Source: Streptomyces sp. 3214.6 (GTDB lineage: Bacteria > Actinomycetota > Actinomycetes > Streptomycetales > Streptomycetaceae). Taken from it: a stretch of 64,000 bases of DNA. Where the stretch lies: NCBI RefSeq assembly GCF_900129855.1, contig NZ_LT670819.1, positions 5,146,001 through 5,210,000 on the forward strand, written 5' to 3'. Position numbers and translations under genes: made by a program. Under the pieces are notes generated by a model that searched no databases, was not told where the DNA came from, and saw only the letters and a list, made by a program, of their open reading frames with translations. This document shows, piece by piece, positions 50,784 to 58,590 of this stretch; positions within the stretch are counted from its first letter, which is position 1; each line of letters begins with the position of its first letter.

Positions 50784-51572
50784 GTGAGCCCTCTTTCTTC
50801 GGGCCTGCTCGGTGATCTCGACCCCACGAGTGATCGTGCGGTCTTCCGGCAGATCGCCGACCAGCTGCGGGACGCCATCGACCGTGGGCGATTCCGGGAG
50901 GGCGAGAAGCTGCCCTCGGAAGCTGAGCTCGTCGACCACTACGGGGTCTCCCGGATGACGGTCAGGAACTCCTTCTCCATCCTCCAGGGGGAGGGCCTGG
51001 TCCACGCCGAGCACGGCAAGGGCGTCTTCGTCCGGCCGCGTCCGCCCGTGCGACGGCTCGCCTCCGACCGGTTCGCCCGTCGCCACCGTGAGCAGGGGAA
51101 GTCGGCGTTCATCGTCGAGGCGGACACCGTCGGGAGCCATCCACAGGTCGACAGCCTTGAGGTCAAGGAGGAGAAGGCCAGTCAGGACATCTCCACGCGG
51201 CTCGGGTCCGTGCGGCGGGTGCTCGCACGTCGGCGCCGCTATCTCCTCGACGGCCGACCGGTCGAGTTCGCCACCTCCTACCTGCCGCTCGACATCGCCC
51301 GCGGCACTCAGATCGCCGAGCCCAACCCCGGTCCCGGCGGCATCTACGCCCGTCTCGAAGAGCTGGGCCACCGCCTCGACCACTTCGAGGAGGAGATCCG
51401 CGCGCGGATGCCTTCGCCCGACGAGGTGCGCACGCTGCGACTGGCGGCCGGCGTACCCGTGATCCACCTGATCCGGACCGCGTTCGACACCGAAGGGCGA
51501 CCCGTGGAGGTCTGCGACACGGTCATGGCGGCGGACGCCTACGTCCTGTCGTACCAGCTCCCGGCCACGTGA
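50784..51572 (+). CDS. korSA: GntR-family repressor KorSA
   Basis: 262 aa. Winged helix of the GntR class (FRQIADQLRDAIDRGRFREG, LPSEAELVDHYGVSRMTVRN) and a C-terminal UTRA ligand domain (RRRYLLDGRPVEFATSYLPL). KorSA of pSAM2 keeps the element integrated by repressing its activator, replication and transfer genes. AAGGAG precedes the GTG. Operator-like repeats ACTCGT-NTAG-ACGAGT occur before this gene, the pif/HATPase side, the gene at 51742 and the spd gene at 54629. Confidence 0.88.
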   Translation: MSPLSSGLLGDLDPTSDRAVFRQIADQLRDAIDRGRFREGEKLPSEAELVDHYGVSRMTVRNSFSILQGEGLVHAEHGKGVFVRPRPPVRRLASDRFARRHREQGKSAFIVEADTVGSHPQVDSLEVKEEKASQDISTRLGSVRRVLARRRRYLLDGRPVEFATSYLPLDIARGTQIAEPNPGPGGIYARLEELGHRLDHFEEEIRARMPSPDEVRTLRLAAGVPVIHLIRTAFDTEGRPVEVCDTVMAADAYVLSYQLPAT

Positions 51573-51633
51573 GCCGGTGATGGGCGGTGGTGCGCGGGGA
51601 CGCTTCCTCCAACTCGTACACCCCAACACGCTT

Positions 51634-51649
51634 ACTCGTATAGACGAGT
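51634..51649. promoter_or_regulatory. KorSA-type operator, best copy
   Basis: ACTCGT-ATAG-ACGAGT, perfect 6-bp arms, 93 bp upstream of the SCO3933-like gene that leads the transfer operon. Confidence 0.8.
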
Positions 51650-51709
51650 GGGCAAGTTGTGTGTCAGAGTGATCGTCGTGAGCCCGCGAAATCGGGTTCG
51701 CAGATCGCA

Positions 51710-51725
51710 TCTTGTATAGACGAGT
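51710..51725. promoter_or_regulatory. KorSA-type operator (transfer operon)
   Basis: TCTTGT-ATAG-ACGAGT, one good arm, 17 bp before the transfer-operon start. With the copy at 51634 it forms a pair 76 bp apart. Confidence 0.7.
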
Positions 51726-51741
51726 AGATAGGAACGCAACT

Positions 51742-52098
51742 GTGCGCACCATCCGTGTGGAGACCTCCGCCGCGACGATCCTCCTGACGGAGGCTCCCGA
51801 GCCGAAGGTCCGCGACCGGCAGACCGGCGAGATCGCCAAGGACGCCGTCAGCGGTGAGGCGCTGATGACCATCGGCGTCGTCTACATCGAGGACGGGGAG
51901 TCCTCGCTGATCAAGGTCACCGTCCCTGAGGGCGGTGTCTCGGAGGGGCTGAACCTCGGTGCGCCGGTCTCGCTGCCGGGGCTCGTCGCCCGGCCGTGGG
52001 AGTCGGTGTTCAACGGGCAGCAGCGTCACGGCATCGCCTTCCGTGCCGCCGCCGTCACCCCGGCCGCGTTCCCGGCCGCCATGGGGGCCTCGGCCTGA
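51742..52098 (+). CDS. SCO3933-family regulatory protein
   Basis: 118 aa. VRTIRVETSAATILLTEAPE, then VRDRQTGEIAKDA and WESVFNGQQRHGIAFRAAAV are typical of a family found just upstream of tra genes in actinomycete elements; its label as regulatory is from annotation practice and its action is unknown. GTG 51742 has AGGAA 7 nt upstream. The stop overlaps the TraSA start (TGATG) and two KorSA-type operators lie upstream. Confidence 0.8.
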   Translation: MRTIRVETSAATILLTEAPEPKVRDRQTGEIAKDAVSGEALMTIGVVYIEDGESSLIKVTVPEGGVSEGLNLGAPVSLPGLVARPWESVFNGQQRHGIAFRAAAVTPAAFPAAMGASA

Positions 52099-53477
52099 TG
52101 TCCGATCTCGCGACGCTTCTGGAGGTGGGTGGTCCTGTCGCCGTGCTCGGCGGTGGGGCCGCCTACACCCGGGCCAACCACCCGGCCCTGTACTGGTCCG
52201 CCGTCGGCGGGCCGATATCCACCGTCCGGCTGCTCAGCTCGTACGCCTCGGTCATGGAAGCCTGCGGCCTGACCGTCGCGCCGTCCCGGCTGAGCATCCT
52301 CGCCGTCAAGGCCACGACCCGGCGGGAGGTGCGGCCCGTCCCGCCTCGCCGGGGCATCATCCGGCCCACCTCGACCGGCTTACGGCTCCGTCTCCGCCTC
52401 GCCCCGGGACAGGAACCCGCCGACGTCGCCGCCTCGGCCGAACGGCTGAGGCACGCCTGGGGCGTCCACGCCGTCTACGTCACTACCGTCAAGCCGGGCG
52501 TCGTCGAACTGCGGCTGGTCGGCTTCGACGTCCTGCGCAAGGTGCGGATGCCGCGCAAGCTCGACGGCGGGTTCCTCAAGGTGCCGGTCGCGCTGAGGGA
52601 GGACGCTATGCCCTTCGTACGCGACTACCGGGCCGTTCCCCACCAACTCACGCTCGGCGCAACGCTGTCGGGCAAGTCCATGTACCTGCGGCACCTGGTC
52701 ACCGGACTCGCCCGTCACGACGTCGCTCTCGTCGGCGTCGACTGCAAGCGCGGGGTCGAGCTAGCTCCGTTCGCCTCGCGCCTCTCGGCACTCGCCACCG
52801 ACCCGGACGAAGCCGCAGAGCTCCTGCCCGTCCTGGTCAAGGAAATGGAGGATAGATACGACCTGATCAAAGCCCGGCAGGGCATCGCCCCCAGCACCCC
52901 CGACGAAGAGATCACCTCCGACATCTGGGGGCTGCCCGAGAGCGAACGACCCGTGCCCGTCGTCCTGTTCGTCGACGAGGTGGCCGAACTCTTCCTCACC
53001 GCCACCCGCAAGGACGAGGAACGCCGCGACGAGATGGTCACCCAGCTCATCCGCCTCGCCCAACTCGGCCGCGCGGCCGGCATCTACCTCGAAGTCTGCG
53101 GGCAGCGCTTCGGGGCCGAACTCGGCAAGGGCGCGACCATGCTCCGGGCCCAGCTCACCGGCCGGGTCTGCCACCGCGTCAACGATGAGGCCTCCGCGAA
53201 GATGGCTCTGGGCGACATCGCGCCGGAAGCCGTCCTCGCCGCCTGCGCCATCCCCGCAGAGCGCCCCGGCCTCGCGGTCGCGGGCGACACCTCCGGCGGC
53301 TGGTCCCGCATCCGCACCCCCTACCTCTCCCTCGGCGACGCCGCTGACGCCTGCCGGGAGACGGCCCACCTGGTGCCGGACCTGCCCGCGCTGAAGCCCT
53401 TCCGGCCCTACGTGCCCGTACCGCCGCCCGTCGAGCAGCCGAGGCCTGTCGTCCAGCCGCGCCCCGTCACGGACTGA
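52098..53477 (+). CDS. traSA: FtsK/SpoIIIE-type DNA translocase TraSA
   Basis: 459 aa. A hydrophobic stretch near the N-terminus, then the motor: Walker A GATLSGKS near residues 187-194, Walker B VVLFVDEVAEL near 300 and LAQLGRAAGIYLEVCGQRFG. Such proteins alone move double-stranded plasmid or AICE DNA between Streptomyces hyphae. The Pro-rich C-terminal end is variable. It is coupled to the SCO3933-like gene, and the spread genes follow 83 bp later. Confidence 0.9.
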   Translation: MSDLATLLEVGGPVAVLGGGAAYTRANHPALYWSAVGGPISTVRLLSSYASVMEACGLTVAPSRLSILAVKATTRREVRPVPPRRGIIRPTSTGLRLRLRLAPGQEPADVAASAERLRHAWGVHAVYVTTVKPGVVELRLVGFDVLRKVRMPRKLDGGFLKVPVALREDAMPFVRDYRAVPHQLTLGATLSGKSMYLRHLVTGLARHDVALVGVDCKRGVELAPFASRLSALATDPDEAAELLPVLVKEMEDRYDLIKARQGIAPSTPDEEITSDIWGLPESERPVPVVLFVDEVAELFLTATRKDEERRDEMVTQLIRLAQLGRAAGIYLEVCGQRFGAELGKGATMLRAQLTGRVCHRVNDEASAKMALGDIAPEAVLAACAIPAERPGLAVAGDTSGGWSRIRTPYLSLGDAADACRETAHLVPDLPALKPFRPYVPVPPPVEQPRPVVQPRPVTD

Positions 53478-53560
53478 GCCCGCTCCCGCCCCGGTCGGCG
53501 TGACCGTCTCGCGCCACGTCCATACCCCTCCCATGCCTGAACCCGGAAGGAGACGCCCTC

Positions 53561-54190
53561 ATGCGCGCCCAACTGGCCCGGGTAGACGCGGTGCTCGTAC
53601 AGGCGCTCATCGCCGCCGCGCTGTCCTTCGCCCACATTCACGACGTCGCCGTGGCGGCCGGACAGGACGGCTGGAAAGCCTGGGCCTACCCCGTCTCCGT
53701 AGACCTGCTGCTCGTCGCCGCCTGGCGTCGACTGCGCTCCGGGTCGTCCAAGGGTGCGGCCTGGTGCTGGTTCGTCATCGCGCTCGCCGCCTCCCTCGGC
53801 GCGAACGTCGCCACGGCCGGCCTCCTCGACCTTGCCGACGTCCCGGCCTGGCTGCGCATCCTCGTCGCGGGCTGGCCCGCCGTCGCCTTCCTCGGCGGCA
53901 CCCTCCTCGCCCACTCGCCCGCAAAGGCGGCCACGGCCGTCGAGACGACCGAGGACCAGGAGGACGAACCCGAACACCCCGAACCCACACCCGACCCGCC
54001 CGGCCGACCTGCCATCGAGGCACCACCGGAACAACCCGCCGTCCCCGTCCCGGCCGCCCTCATCGACCACGCCCGCAAGGTCGCCGCCCAGCACCACACC
54101 CGCACTGGCGCCCCGATCGACACCCCGACCTTGCGCGCCCGCCTCGGCGTCCCGGCACCCATGGCCGACGCCATCGCCGCCCACCTCTGA
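53561..54190 (+). CDS. DUF2637-type membrane protein (spread, SpdB-like)
   Basis: 209 aa. Four membrane helices in the first 125 residues (ALIAAALSFAHIHDVAVAAG, YPVSVDLLLVAAW, WFVIALAASLGANVATAGLL, ILVAGWPAVAFLGGTLL), then an acidic Pro-rich linker and a small helical C-terminal domain (LRARLGVPAPMADAIAAHL). Spread proteins help transferred DNA pass between hyphal compartments. GAAGGAG is upstream of the ATG. Confidence 0.8.
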   Translation: MRAQLARVDAVLVQALIAAALSFAHIHDVAVAAGQDGWKAWAYPVSVDLLLVAAWRRLRSGSSKGAAWCWFVIALAASLGANVATAGLLDLADVPAWLRILVAGWPAVAFLGGTLLAHSPAKAATAVETTEDQEDEPEHPEPTPDPPGRPAIEAPPEQPAVPVPAALIDHARKVAAQHHTRTGAPIDTPTLRARLGVPAPMADAIAAHL

Positions 54191-54201
54191 GAGGAAGTCC
54201 G

Positions 54202-54393
54202 ATGTCCGCGAACCGCCGCTTCCGCAACGTCACCCGCATCGGCCCCGTGCAGGTCGGCACCGCCTACGACCACCGGGGCCGCGAGAAGCACACCGCCGCC
54301 TGCACCGCCCCGCGCTGCAACTTCTCCGCCGACTACGACAGCCGCGCCGCCGCCGAGCTGGCCGCCCGTACCCACCGCTGCCCCGTCCGCTGA
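54202..54393 (+). CDS. Mobile element transfer protein (small)
   Basis: 63 aa, basic, with two cysteine positions in the middle (ACTAPRCNF) and HRCPV at the end that could bind zinc. GAGGAAG precedes the ATG. This short protein is a regular member of AICE spread operons; the function is not known. It lies 11 bp after the DUF2637 gene. Confidence 0.75.
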   Translation: MSANRRFRNVTRIGPVQVGTAYDHRGREKHTAACTAPRCNFSADYDSRAAAELAARTHRCPVR

Positions 54394-54409
54394 AAGGACC
54401 CCGTACCCC

Positions 54410-54604
54410 GTGACCGTCAGCCTGCCGCTCGTCGTCGTCCTCGGCTTCTTCGCCTGGGCGGCCGTCAAGTACCTCGGCGTCCGGACCTGGATCGTCGTGC
54501 TGATTGCCCTGTTCGGTTTCTGGCTCTCGCACACCTTCCTTGCCCCGGCCATCGAGTCCGGCACGCGCTCCGGAGTCACCGTCATAAACGGCCAACACAT
54601 CTAG
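54410..54604 (+). CDS. Small two-helix membrane protein (spread operon)
   Basis: 64 aa from GTG 54410: helices LPLVVVLGFFAWAAVKYLG and WIVVLIALFGFWLSHTFL with a short hairpin. Probably a spread protein. AAAGGA is upstream. Its stop TAG lies inside the KorSA-type operator for the next gene. Confidence 0.75.
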   Translation: MTVSLPLVVVLGFFAWAAVKYLGVRTWIVVLIALFGFWLSHTFLAPAIESGTRSGVTVINGQHI

Positions 54605-54610
54605 ACGAGT
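54595..54610. promoter_or_regulatory. KorSA-type operator (spdD)
   Basis: ACACAT-CTAG-ACGAGT: right arm perfect, left arm weak, 19 bp before the spdD ATG. Confidence 0.6.
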
Positions 54611-54628
54611 AGACAGGAGATCTCGGCC

Positions 54629-54880
54629 ATGTTCCTGCCCAAGTACCCGGACAACCCCACCCCGCCGCCCGCACACACCCACGCCCCGACCGACCCGGCC
54701 CCCGTCCCGATGCGGCGCTCGCTCCCGTCGATCTCCCTCGATCAGAAGACCGTCGCGGCCGTGCTCGTCGGCGGAGTCGTCCTCACCGCGCTGCTGGCCG
54801 CCGTCGCCGTCACGGCCATCTCGGTCGCCGTCGCCGCCGTGGTCCTGCGCTCCCTGCTCGGCGAACACCACCGCCGCTGA
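54629..54880 (+). CDS. spdD: SpdD-like spread protein
   Basis: 83 aa. A Pro-rich N-terminal third, then one long or two short membrane helices (TVAAVLVGGVVLTALLAAVA, ISVAVAAVVLRSLLG). AGGAGATCTCGGCC precedes the ATG. The name follows the family seen in actinomycete plasmids. It probably has its own KorSA-controlled promoter. Confidence 0.75.
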   Translation: MFLPKYPDNPTPPPAHTHAPTDPAPVPMRRSLPSISLDQKTVAAVLVGGVVLTALLAAVAVTAISVAVAAVVLRSLLGEHHRR

Positions 54881-54979
54881 CCTGCTGCGGCCAGACCTCC
54901 GGGGCGGCGCGACACAGCCACGCATCCGCCGCCCCGGCGGCCCACCCCTCCCGAAGTGCCCGTCAGAAGGAGCACCGCC

Positions 54980-56323
54980 ATCTTCACCAGCAACACCCCG
55001 CCCCCACTCCCGGAACTCAGCAACCTCGCCGCAGGCGGCACCCTGCCCGGTATCCTCCGCCAGCTCTCCGGGCTCGGCGGCTGCACCCACCCCATCCGCC
55101 TCGACGGCCACCGCACCGAATACGACGTCGACACCGCCACCGGCGAGATCGGCCGCATCCTCCACCACCTCGACTCGGGCGACCTCCCGGCCGGCCAACT
55201 CCTCGTCCGCTGCAACAACCGACGCACGACCCGCTGCCCGGCCTGCTCCGAGGTCTACCGCCGCGACACCTTCCAACTGATCACCGCCGGACTGCGCGGC
55301 GGCAAGGGCACCCCCGAACACGTCGCCACCCACCCCCGCGTCTTCGCCACCTTCACCGCCCCCGGCTTCGGCCCGGTCCACAACCGCCGCACCGACGGAC
55401 GCCCCTGCCGCTGCGGCGTCCGGCACGACCAGGAGGACGAAGCGCTCGGCACCCCGCTCAACCCGGACACCTACGACTACGAAGCCGCTGTCCTGTGGAA
55501 CGCACACGCAGGCCCGCTCTGGCGCCGCTTCTCTACGTACCTGCGCCGGGAGGTCGGCAAGCGCGCCGGACTGTCACAGCGGGATCTCCGCGACCACGCC
55601 CGCGTCTCCTTCGCCAAGGTCGCCGAGTACCAGAAGCGCGGCGCGGTCCACTTCCACGCCGTCATACGCATCGACGGCCCCGGCGGCGGCGACACCCCGC
55701 CCCCGACGTGGGCCACCGCCGAGCTGCTCACCGACGCCATCGGCGCTGCCGCTGCCAAGGTCCACGTCGACGGACCCACCATCGACGGCCGCGCCCACAC
55801 CTTCGCCTTCGGCCGCCAACTCGACGTCCGCACCATCCGATCCGCCGACTTCAACGACGGCCAGGAGCTCACCGAACGCGCCGTCGCCGCCTACATCGCC
55901 AAGTACGCCACCAAGGGCGCAGAGACCGCCACGGGAGCTCTCGACCGCCCGCTCAAGTTCGTCGCCGAACTCGCCCAGCTCGACATCAGCGAGCACGCCC
56001 GCCGCCTGATCCGAACCGCCTGGGCGCTCGGCGCACGCAAGGACCTCGAACACCTCCGCCTGCGGGCCTGGGCCCACATGCTCGGCTTCCGCGGCCACTT
56101 CTCCACCAAGTCCCGCCGCTACTCCACCACCCTCGGCGCGCTCCGCACCGCCCGAGCCGAATGGCGACGAGCACAGGCAGCAGCGAACGAACCCACCCCC
56201 GAGACGACGTACGTGCTCGCGCATTGGGTCTTCGCCGGAACCGGCCTCTCCGACGCCGAAGCCTGGCTCGCCGCATCCCTCGAACCCGCCCCCGGAACGG
56301 AAGGAGAGCCCACTCATGGCTGA
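54980..56323 (+). CDS. repSA: Replication initiator RepSA, apparent ATC start
   Basis: 447 aa from 54980. Rolling-circle-type initiator of pSAM2 elements: cysteine cluster RCNNRRTTRCPACSEVYRRD, the HUH-like AVHFHAVIRIDG that binds the metal, and AAYIAKYATKGAE with the candidate nicking Tyr. An ideal AAGGAG lies 7 nt before ATC at 54980. The only ordinary in-frame start upstream is GTG 54956 (455 aa), which has no ribosome binding site and would place AAGGAG inside the gene. So either ATC is used, perhaps a mutated ATG, or GTG is used weakly. Confidence 0.88.
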   Translation: MFTSNTPPPLPELSNLAAGGTLPGILRQLSGLGGCTHPIRLDGHRTEYDVDTATGEIGRILHHLDSGDLPAGQLLVRCNNRRTTRCPACSEVYRRDTFQLITAGLRGGKGTPEHVATHPRVFATFTAPGFGPVHNRRTDGRPCRCGVRHDQEDEALGTPLNPDTYDYEAAVLWNAHAGPLWRRFSTYLRREVGKRAGLSQRDLRDHARVSFAKVAEYQKRGAVHFHAVIRIDGPGGGDTPPPTWATAELLTDAIGAAAAKVHVDGPTIDGRAHTFAFGRQLDVRTIRSADFNDGQELTERAVAAYIAKYATKGAETATGALDRPLKFVAELAQLDISEHARRLIRTAWALGARKDLEHLRLRAWAHMLGFRGHFSTKSRRYSTTLGALRTARAEWRRAQAAANEPTPETTYVLAHWVFAGTGLSDAEAWLAASLEPAPGTEGEPTHG

Positions 56324-56549
56324 GCCGCAAGCCACTGTCACCCTGCTGGGACCCTTCGACCCGTCCTTCGTCCTCTTGACCGTCGAGGAAGCGGCCCGGC
56401 GGCTCCGCATCGGCCGCACGACGTGCTTCCGGCTCGTCCTGGCCGGAGAGATCGAGTCCGTCACCGTCGGGCGGCTCCGTCGAGTCCCCGCCGACGCACT
56501 GCCCGCCTACGTGGCCAAGCTGCGCCACCGACCCGCCCACGCGGCCTGA
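56316..56549 (+). CDS. xis: Excisionase (helix-turn-helix)
   Basis: 77 aa: LLTVEEAARRLRIGRTTCFR, then LVLAGEIESVTVGRLRRVPA is the MerR-like helix-turn-helix of the excisionase family. It bends att DNA so that Int can excise the element. It overlaps the repSA end by 8 bp and is 10 bp from int, so rep, xis and int are probably one transcript. Confidence 0.9.
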   Translation: MAEPQATVTLLGPFDPSFVLLTVEEAARRLRIGRTTCFRLVLAGEIESVTVGRLRRVPADALPAYVAKLRHRPAHAA

Positions 56550-56559
56550 GGGAGACGAC

Positions 56560-57789
56560 ATGGCAGAGAAGAACCGCAGCCGACAGCCCAACGGTGCCTC
56601 CTCGATCTACCTCGGCAAGGACGGCAAGTGGCACGGTCGTGTGACCGTCGGCGTCCGCGATGACGGCAAGCCAGACCGCCGCCACATCGAGCGCAAGACC
56701 AAGGCCGAGGTGACCAAGGCAGTCCGCGAGATGGAGCGGGCCCGGGACGACAAGAAGCTCAGGAAGCCGGGGCAGAGCTGGACACTCCAAGCCTGGCTTG
56801 AGCACTGGGTCGAGAACATCGCCAAGCCGTACGTCTCCGAGAACACGTACGACGGGTACGAGGTCGACGTCCGCGTTCACCTCGTCCCCGGCTTGGGCGC
56901 CCACAAGCTCGACCGTCTGGAGCCTGAGCACCTTGAGCGCTTCTACGGGAAGATGCAGGCGTCCGGGAGCTCGGCCGGCACCGCCCACCACGCCCACCGG
57001 ACGATCCGGGTCGCCCTCGGTGAAGCCGTCCGGCGCGGCCACGTCGCCACCAATGCGGCCGAGATCGCCAAGGCTCCTCGCCTCGAAGAGGAGGACATCG
57101 AGCCGTACACGATCGAAGAGGTGCAGAGCCTCCTCGTCGAGGCGGCCAAGCTCCGCAACAGCGCGCGCTGGGTCGTCGCCCTGGCGCTCGGCCTCCGTCA
57201 GGGTGAGGCGCTCGGCCTGCACTGGGAAGACGTCGACCTCGACCCGGGGTACGTCCGCATCCGTAAGAACCGGCTCCGCCCGAAGTACGCGCACGGCTGC
57301 GGTGCCAATCCGTGCGGTAGGAAGGCTGGCTACTGCCCCAAGAAGGAGCAGACCCGTCGCGAGCACAAGTCCACCAAGTCCCGAGCCGGACGGCGCACCA
57401 TCGGCCTGCCCGATCCGCTGATCAAGATTCTGCGCCAGCACCAGGAAGCCCAGGAGCGGGAGCGGATCGCGGCGGGTGCTGACTGGGAGGGCAAGGGGTA
57501 CGTCTTCGCCTCGCCGATCGGCGGACCGCTGAGCCCCAACACCGACTTCCATGTCTGGAAGAGGCTTCTCCGGGACGCTGGCGTACGGGACGGCCGTCTC
57601 CATGACGCTCGCCACACCGCCGCGACCGTCCTCCTGATCCTTGGCGTCCCGGACGTCGTGATCGACTCGATCATGGGTTGGGAGCCTGGGGGAGCCGCCC
57701 GGATGCGCGCCCGGTACATGCACGTGACCGGGACCATGCTTCGCAAGGTCGCGCACCAGGTTGGCGACGCGCTCTGGGGTGACGTCTGA
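56560..57789 (+). CDS. int: Tyrosine site-specific integrase
   Basis: 409 aa. N-terminal AP2-like arm binding (GKWHGRVTVGVRDDG), core-binding SAM-like domain (TLQAWLEHWVENIAKPYVSE) and catalytic domain with Arg 213 (LGLRQGEALGL), His 348/Arg 351 (HDARHTAAT), GWEPGG and Tyr 386 (RARYMHV). A cysteine cluster CGANPCGRKAGYC inside the catalytic domain is typical of the pSAM2 branch. It lies next to att site 3 and recombines the 3' half of tRNA-Ser(GGA). The remnant at 42819-43105 is a close relative. Confidence 0.95.
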   Translation: MAEKNRSRQPNGASSIYLGKDGKWHGRVTVGVRDDGKPDRRHIERKTKAEVTKAVREMERARDDKKLRKPGQSWTLQAWLEHWVENIAKPYVSENTYDGYEVDVRVHLVPGLGAHKLDRLEPEHLERFYGKMQASGSSAGTAHHAHRTIRVALGEAVRRGHVATNAAEIAKAPRLEEEDIEPYTIEEVQSLLVEAAKLRNSARWVVALALGLRQGEALGLHWEDVDLDPGYVRIRKNRLRPKYAHGCGANPCGRKAGYCPKKEQTRREHKSTKSRAGRRTIGLPDPLIKILRQHQEAQERERIAAGADWEGKGYVFASPIGGPLSPNTDFHVWKRLLRDAGVRDGRLHDARHTAATVLLILGVPDVVIDSIMGWEPGGAARMRARYMHVTGTMLRKVAHQVGDALWGDV

Positions 57790-57811
57790 CGCCCTGGGGG
57801 GGGGGGCCGAC

Positions 57812-58132
57812 TCAGCTGGTCGCGAGGATCAGGCTCAGTGCAAGCAAGGCAAGTCCTGCCACGGCTATGACACTGCCAATGAGCTTGAAGAATCCAGGGC
57901 TGAGGCTCTCGGTGTCCGCGAGGCTCAGATTGCCAGTGCGCTGGCCCCTCAGCTCCAGAGCGGCTCGTCGGCGCGCCAGCGTTGTGTCAACGGCACCGCG
58001 CAGGTTGAACGCCCACCTCGCTCCGATGTAGACGGCTGCGGCCCCCAGGGCTGCGAGGAGAATCAGGACTGCTGTCGGGTCGGACGAGGCTGCGGCCGAT
58101 GTAGTGGCGATCATGAGCATGACGAGCAGCAT
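57812..58132 (-). CDS. Small membrane protein between int and attR
   Basis: 106 aa: helix VLILLAALGAAAVYIGARWA, a charged middle (DTTLARRRAALELRGQRTG) and a second helix LIGSVIAVAGLALLALSLIL. ATG 58132 or the ATG six codons later may be the start. No known function. It converges with int, 22 bp apart, the gap holding a run of ten G. Confidence 0.65.
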   Translation of the reverse strand: MLLVMLMIATTSAAASSDPTAVLILLAALGAAAVYIGARWAFNLRGAVDTTLARRRAALELRGQRTGNLSLADTESLSPGFFKLIGSVIAVAGLALLALSLILATS

Positions 58133-58197
58133 CGCAGGCGGCTGAATCGGATGTCACCGGATCGGCGAACTGAGACGGAAAGTGAGACGGACAACGT

Positions 58198-58231
58198 CGA
58201 AGGGGCCCGCTGCGAACAGCGGGCCCCTTCG
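58198..58231 (-). terminator. Terminator of tRNA-Ser(GGA)
   Basis: 15-bp perfect stem CGAAGGGGCCCGCTG, loop CGAA, 25 bp past the tRNA 3' end. It belongs to the element, not the original chromosome, because it lies on the attP side. Confidence 0.9.
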
Positions 58232-58306
58232 ACATCGTGCCCGGTGAGGCACTGGCGGAGGATACGAGATTCGAACTCGTGAGGGGTTGCCCCCAACACG
58301 CTTTCC
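58230..58306 (-). repeat. att site 3 (right end, within the intact tRNA)
   Basis: 77-bp repeat identical to those at 36474 and 43145, here continuing into the tRNA 5' half so the gene is restored. Confidence 0.92.
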
Positions 58307-58340
58307 AAGCGTGCGCCCTAGGCCTCTAGGCGAATCCTCC
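58256..58340 (-). tRNA. tRNA-Ser (anticodon GGA), integration target
   Basis: 85-nt class II tRNA: acceptor GGAGGAT with ATCCTCC, anticodon stem ACGCT/AGCGT with loop TGGAAA, long variable arm GGGGGCAACCCC and TTCGAAT T loop. Its 3' half is the att core of the elements to its left. Confidence 0.95.
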
Positions 58341-58412
58341 GCCGCAAACAATACAAGACGTTGAGGAGTGCTCGCGAACTCGTTCCCCCCGCTCAGATCC
58401 TGTAGCCTGTGC

Positions 58413-58503
58413 GAAGCCCCTCACGCGGCGCTATCTGACTGAACTCCCCCAGGGCCGGAAGGCAGCAAGGGTAGGTTGGCTCTGGCGGGTGCGTGGGGGG
58501 CGC
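58413..58503 (+). ncRNA. ffs: Signal recognition particle RNA (4.5S-type)
   Basis: Conserved apical domain GGGCCGGAAGGCAGCAAGGG with the GGAA tetraloop and the asymmetric loop AGCAAGGGTAGG. The ends CCCCTCACGC and GCGTGGGGGG pair to close the hairpin. Its usual place in Streptomyces is just upstream of dnaX. Exact ends may differ by a few bases. Confidence 0.92.
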
Positions 58504-58590
58504 TTGCGTTTCACCGGCTCGGCGATGCCCAGGGGGCCCCGGGATCGTGCGTGGGGCCCGATGTCAGTGGTCGCCTATAACCTCGTATGC

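Larger units (their letters stand above)
43224..58255 (+). mobile_element. AICE of the pSAM2 type integrated in tRNA-Ser(GGA)
   Basis: About 15 kb between att sites 2 and 3. It holds the full set for such elements: KorSA repressor, Pif-like Nudix, TraSA translocase, Spd spread proteins, RepSA, Xis and Int, with KorSA-type operators. The left third is cargo: SUKH proteins, a Nudix gene and an IS21 copy. It appears capable of excision and conjugation, with a question over the repSA start codon. Confidence 0.92.
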
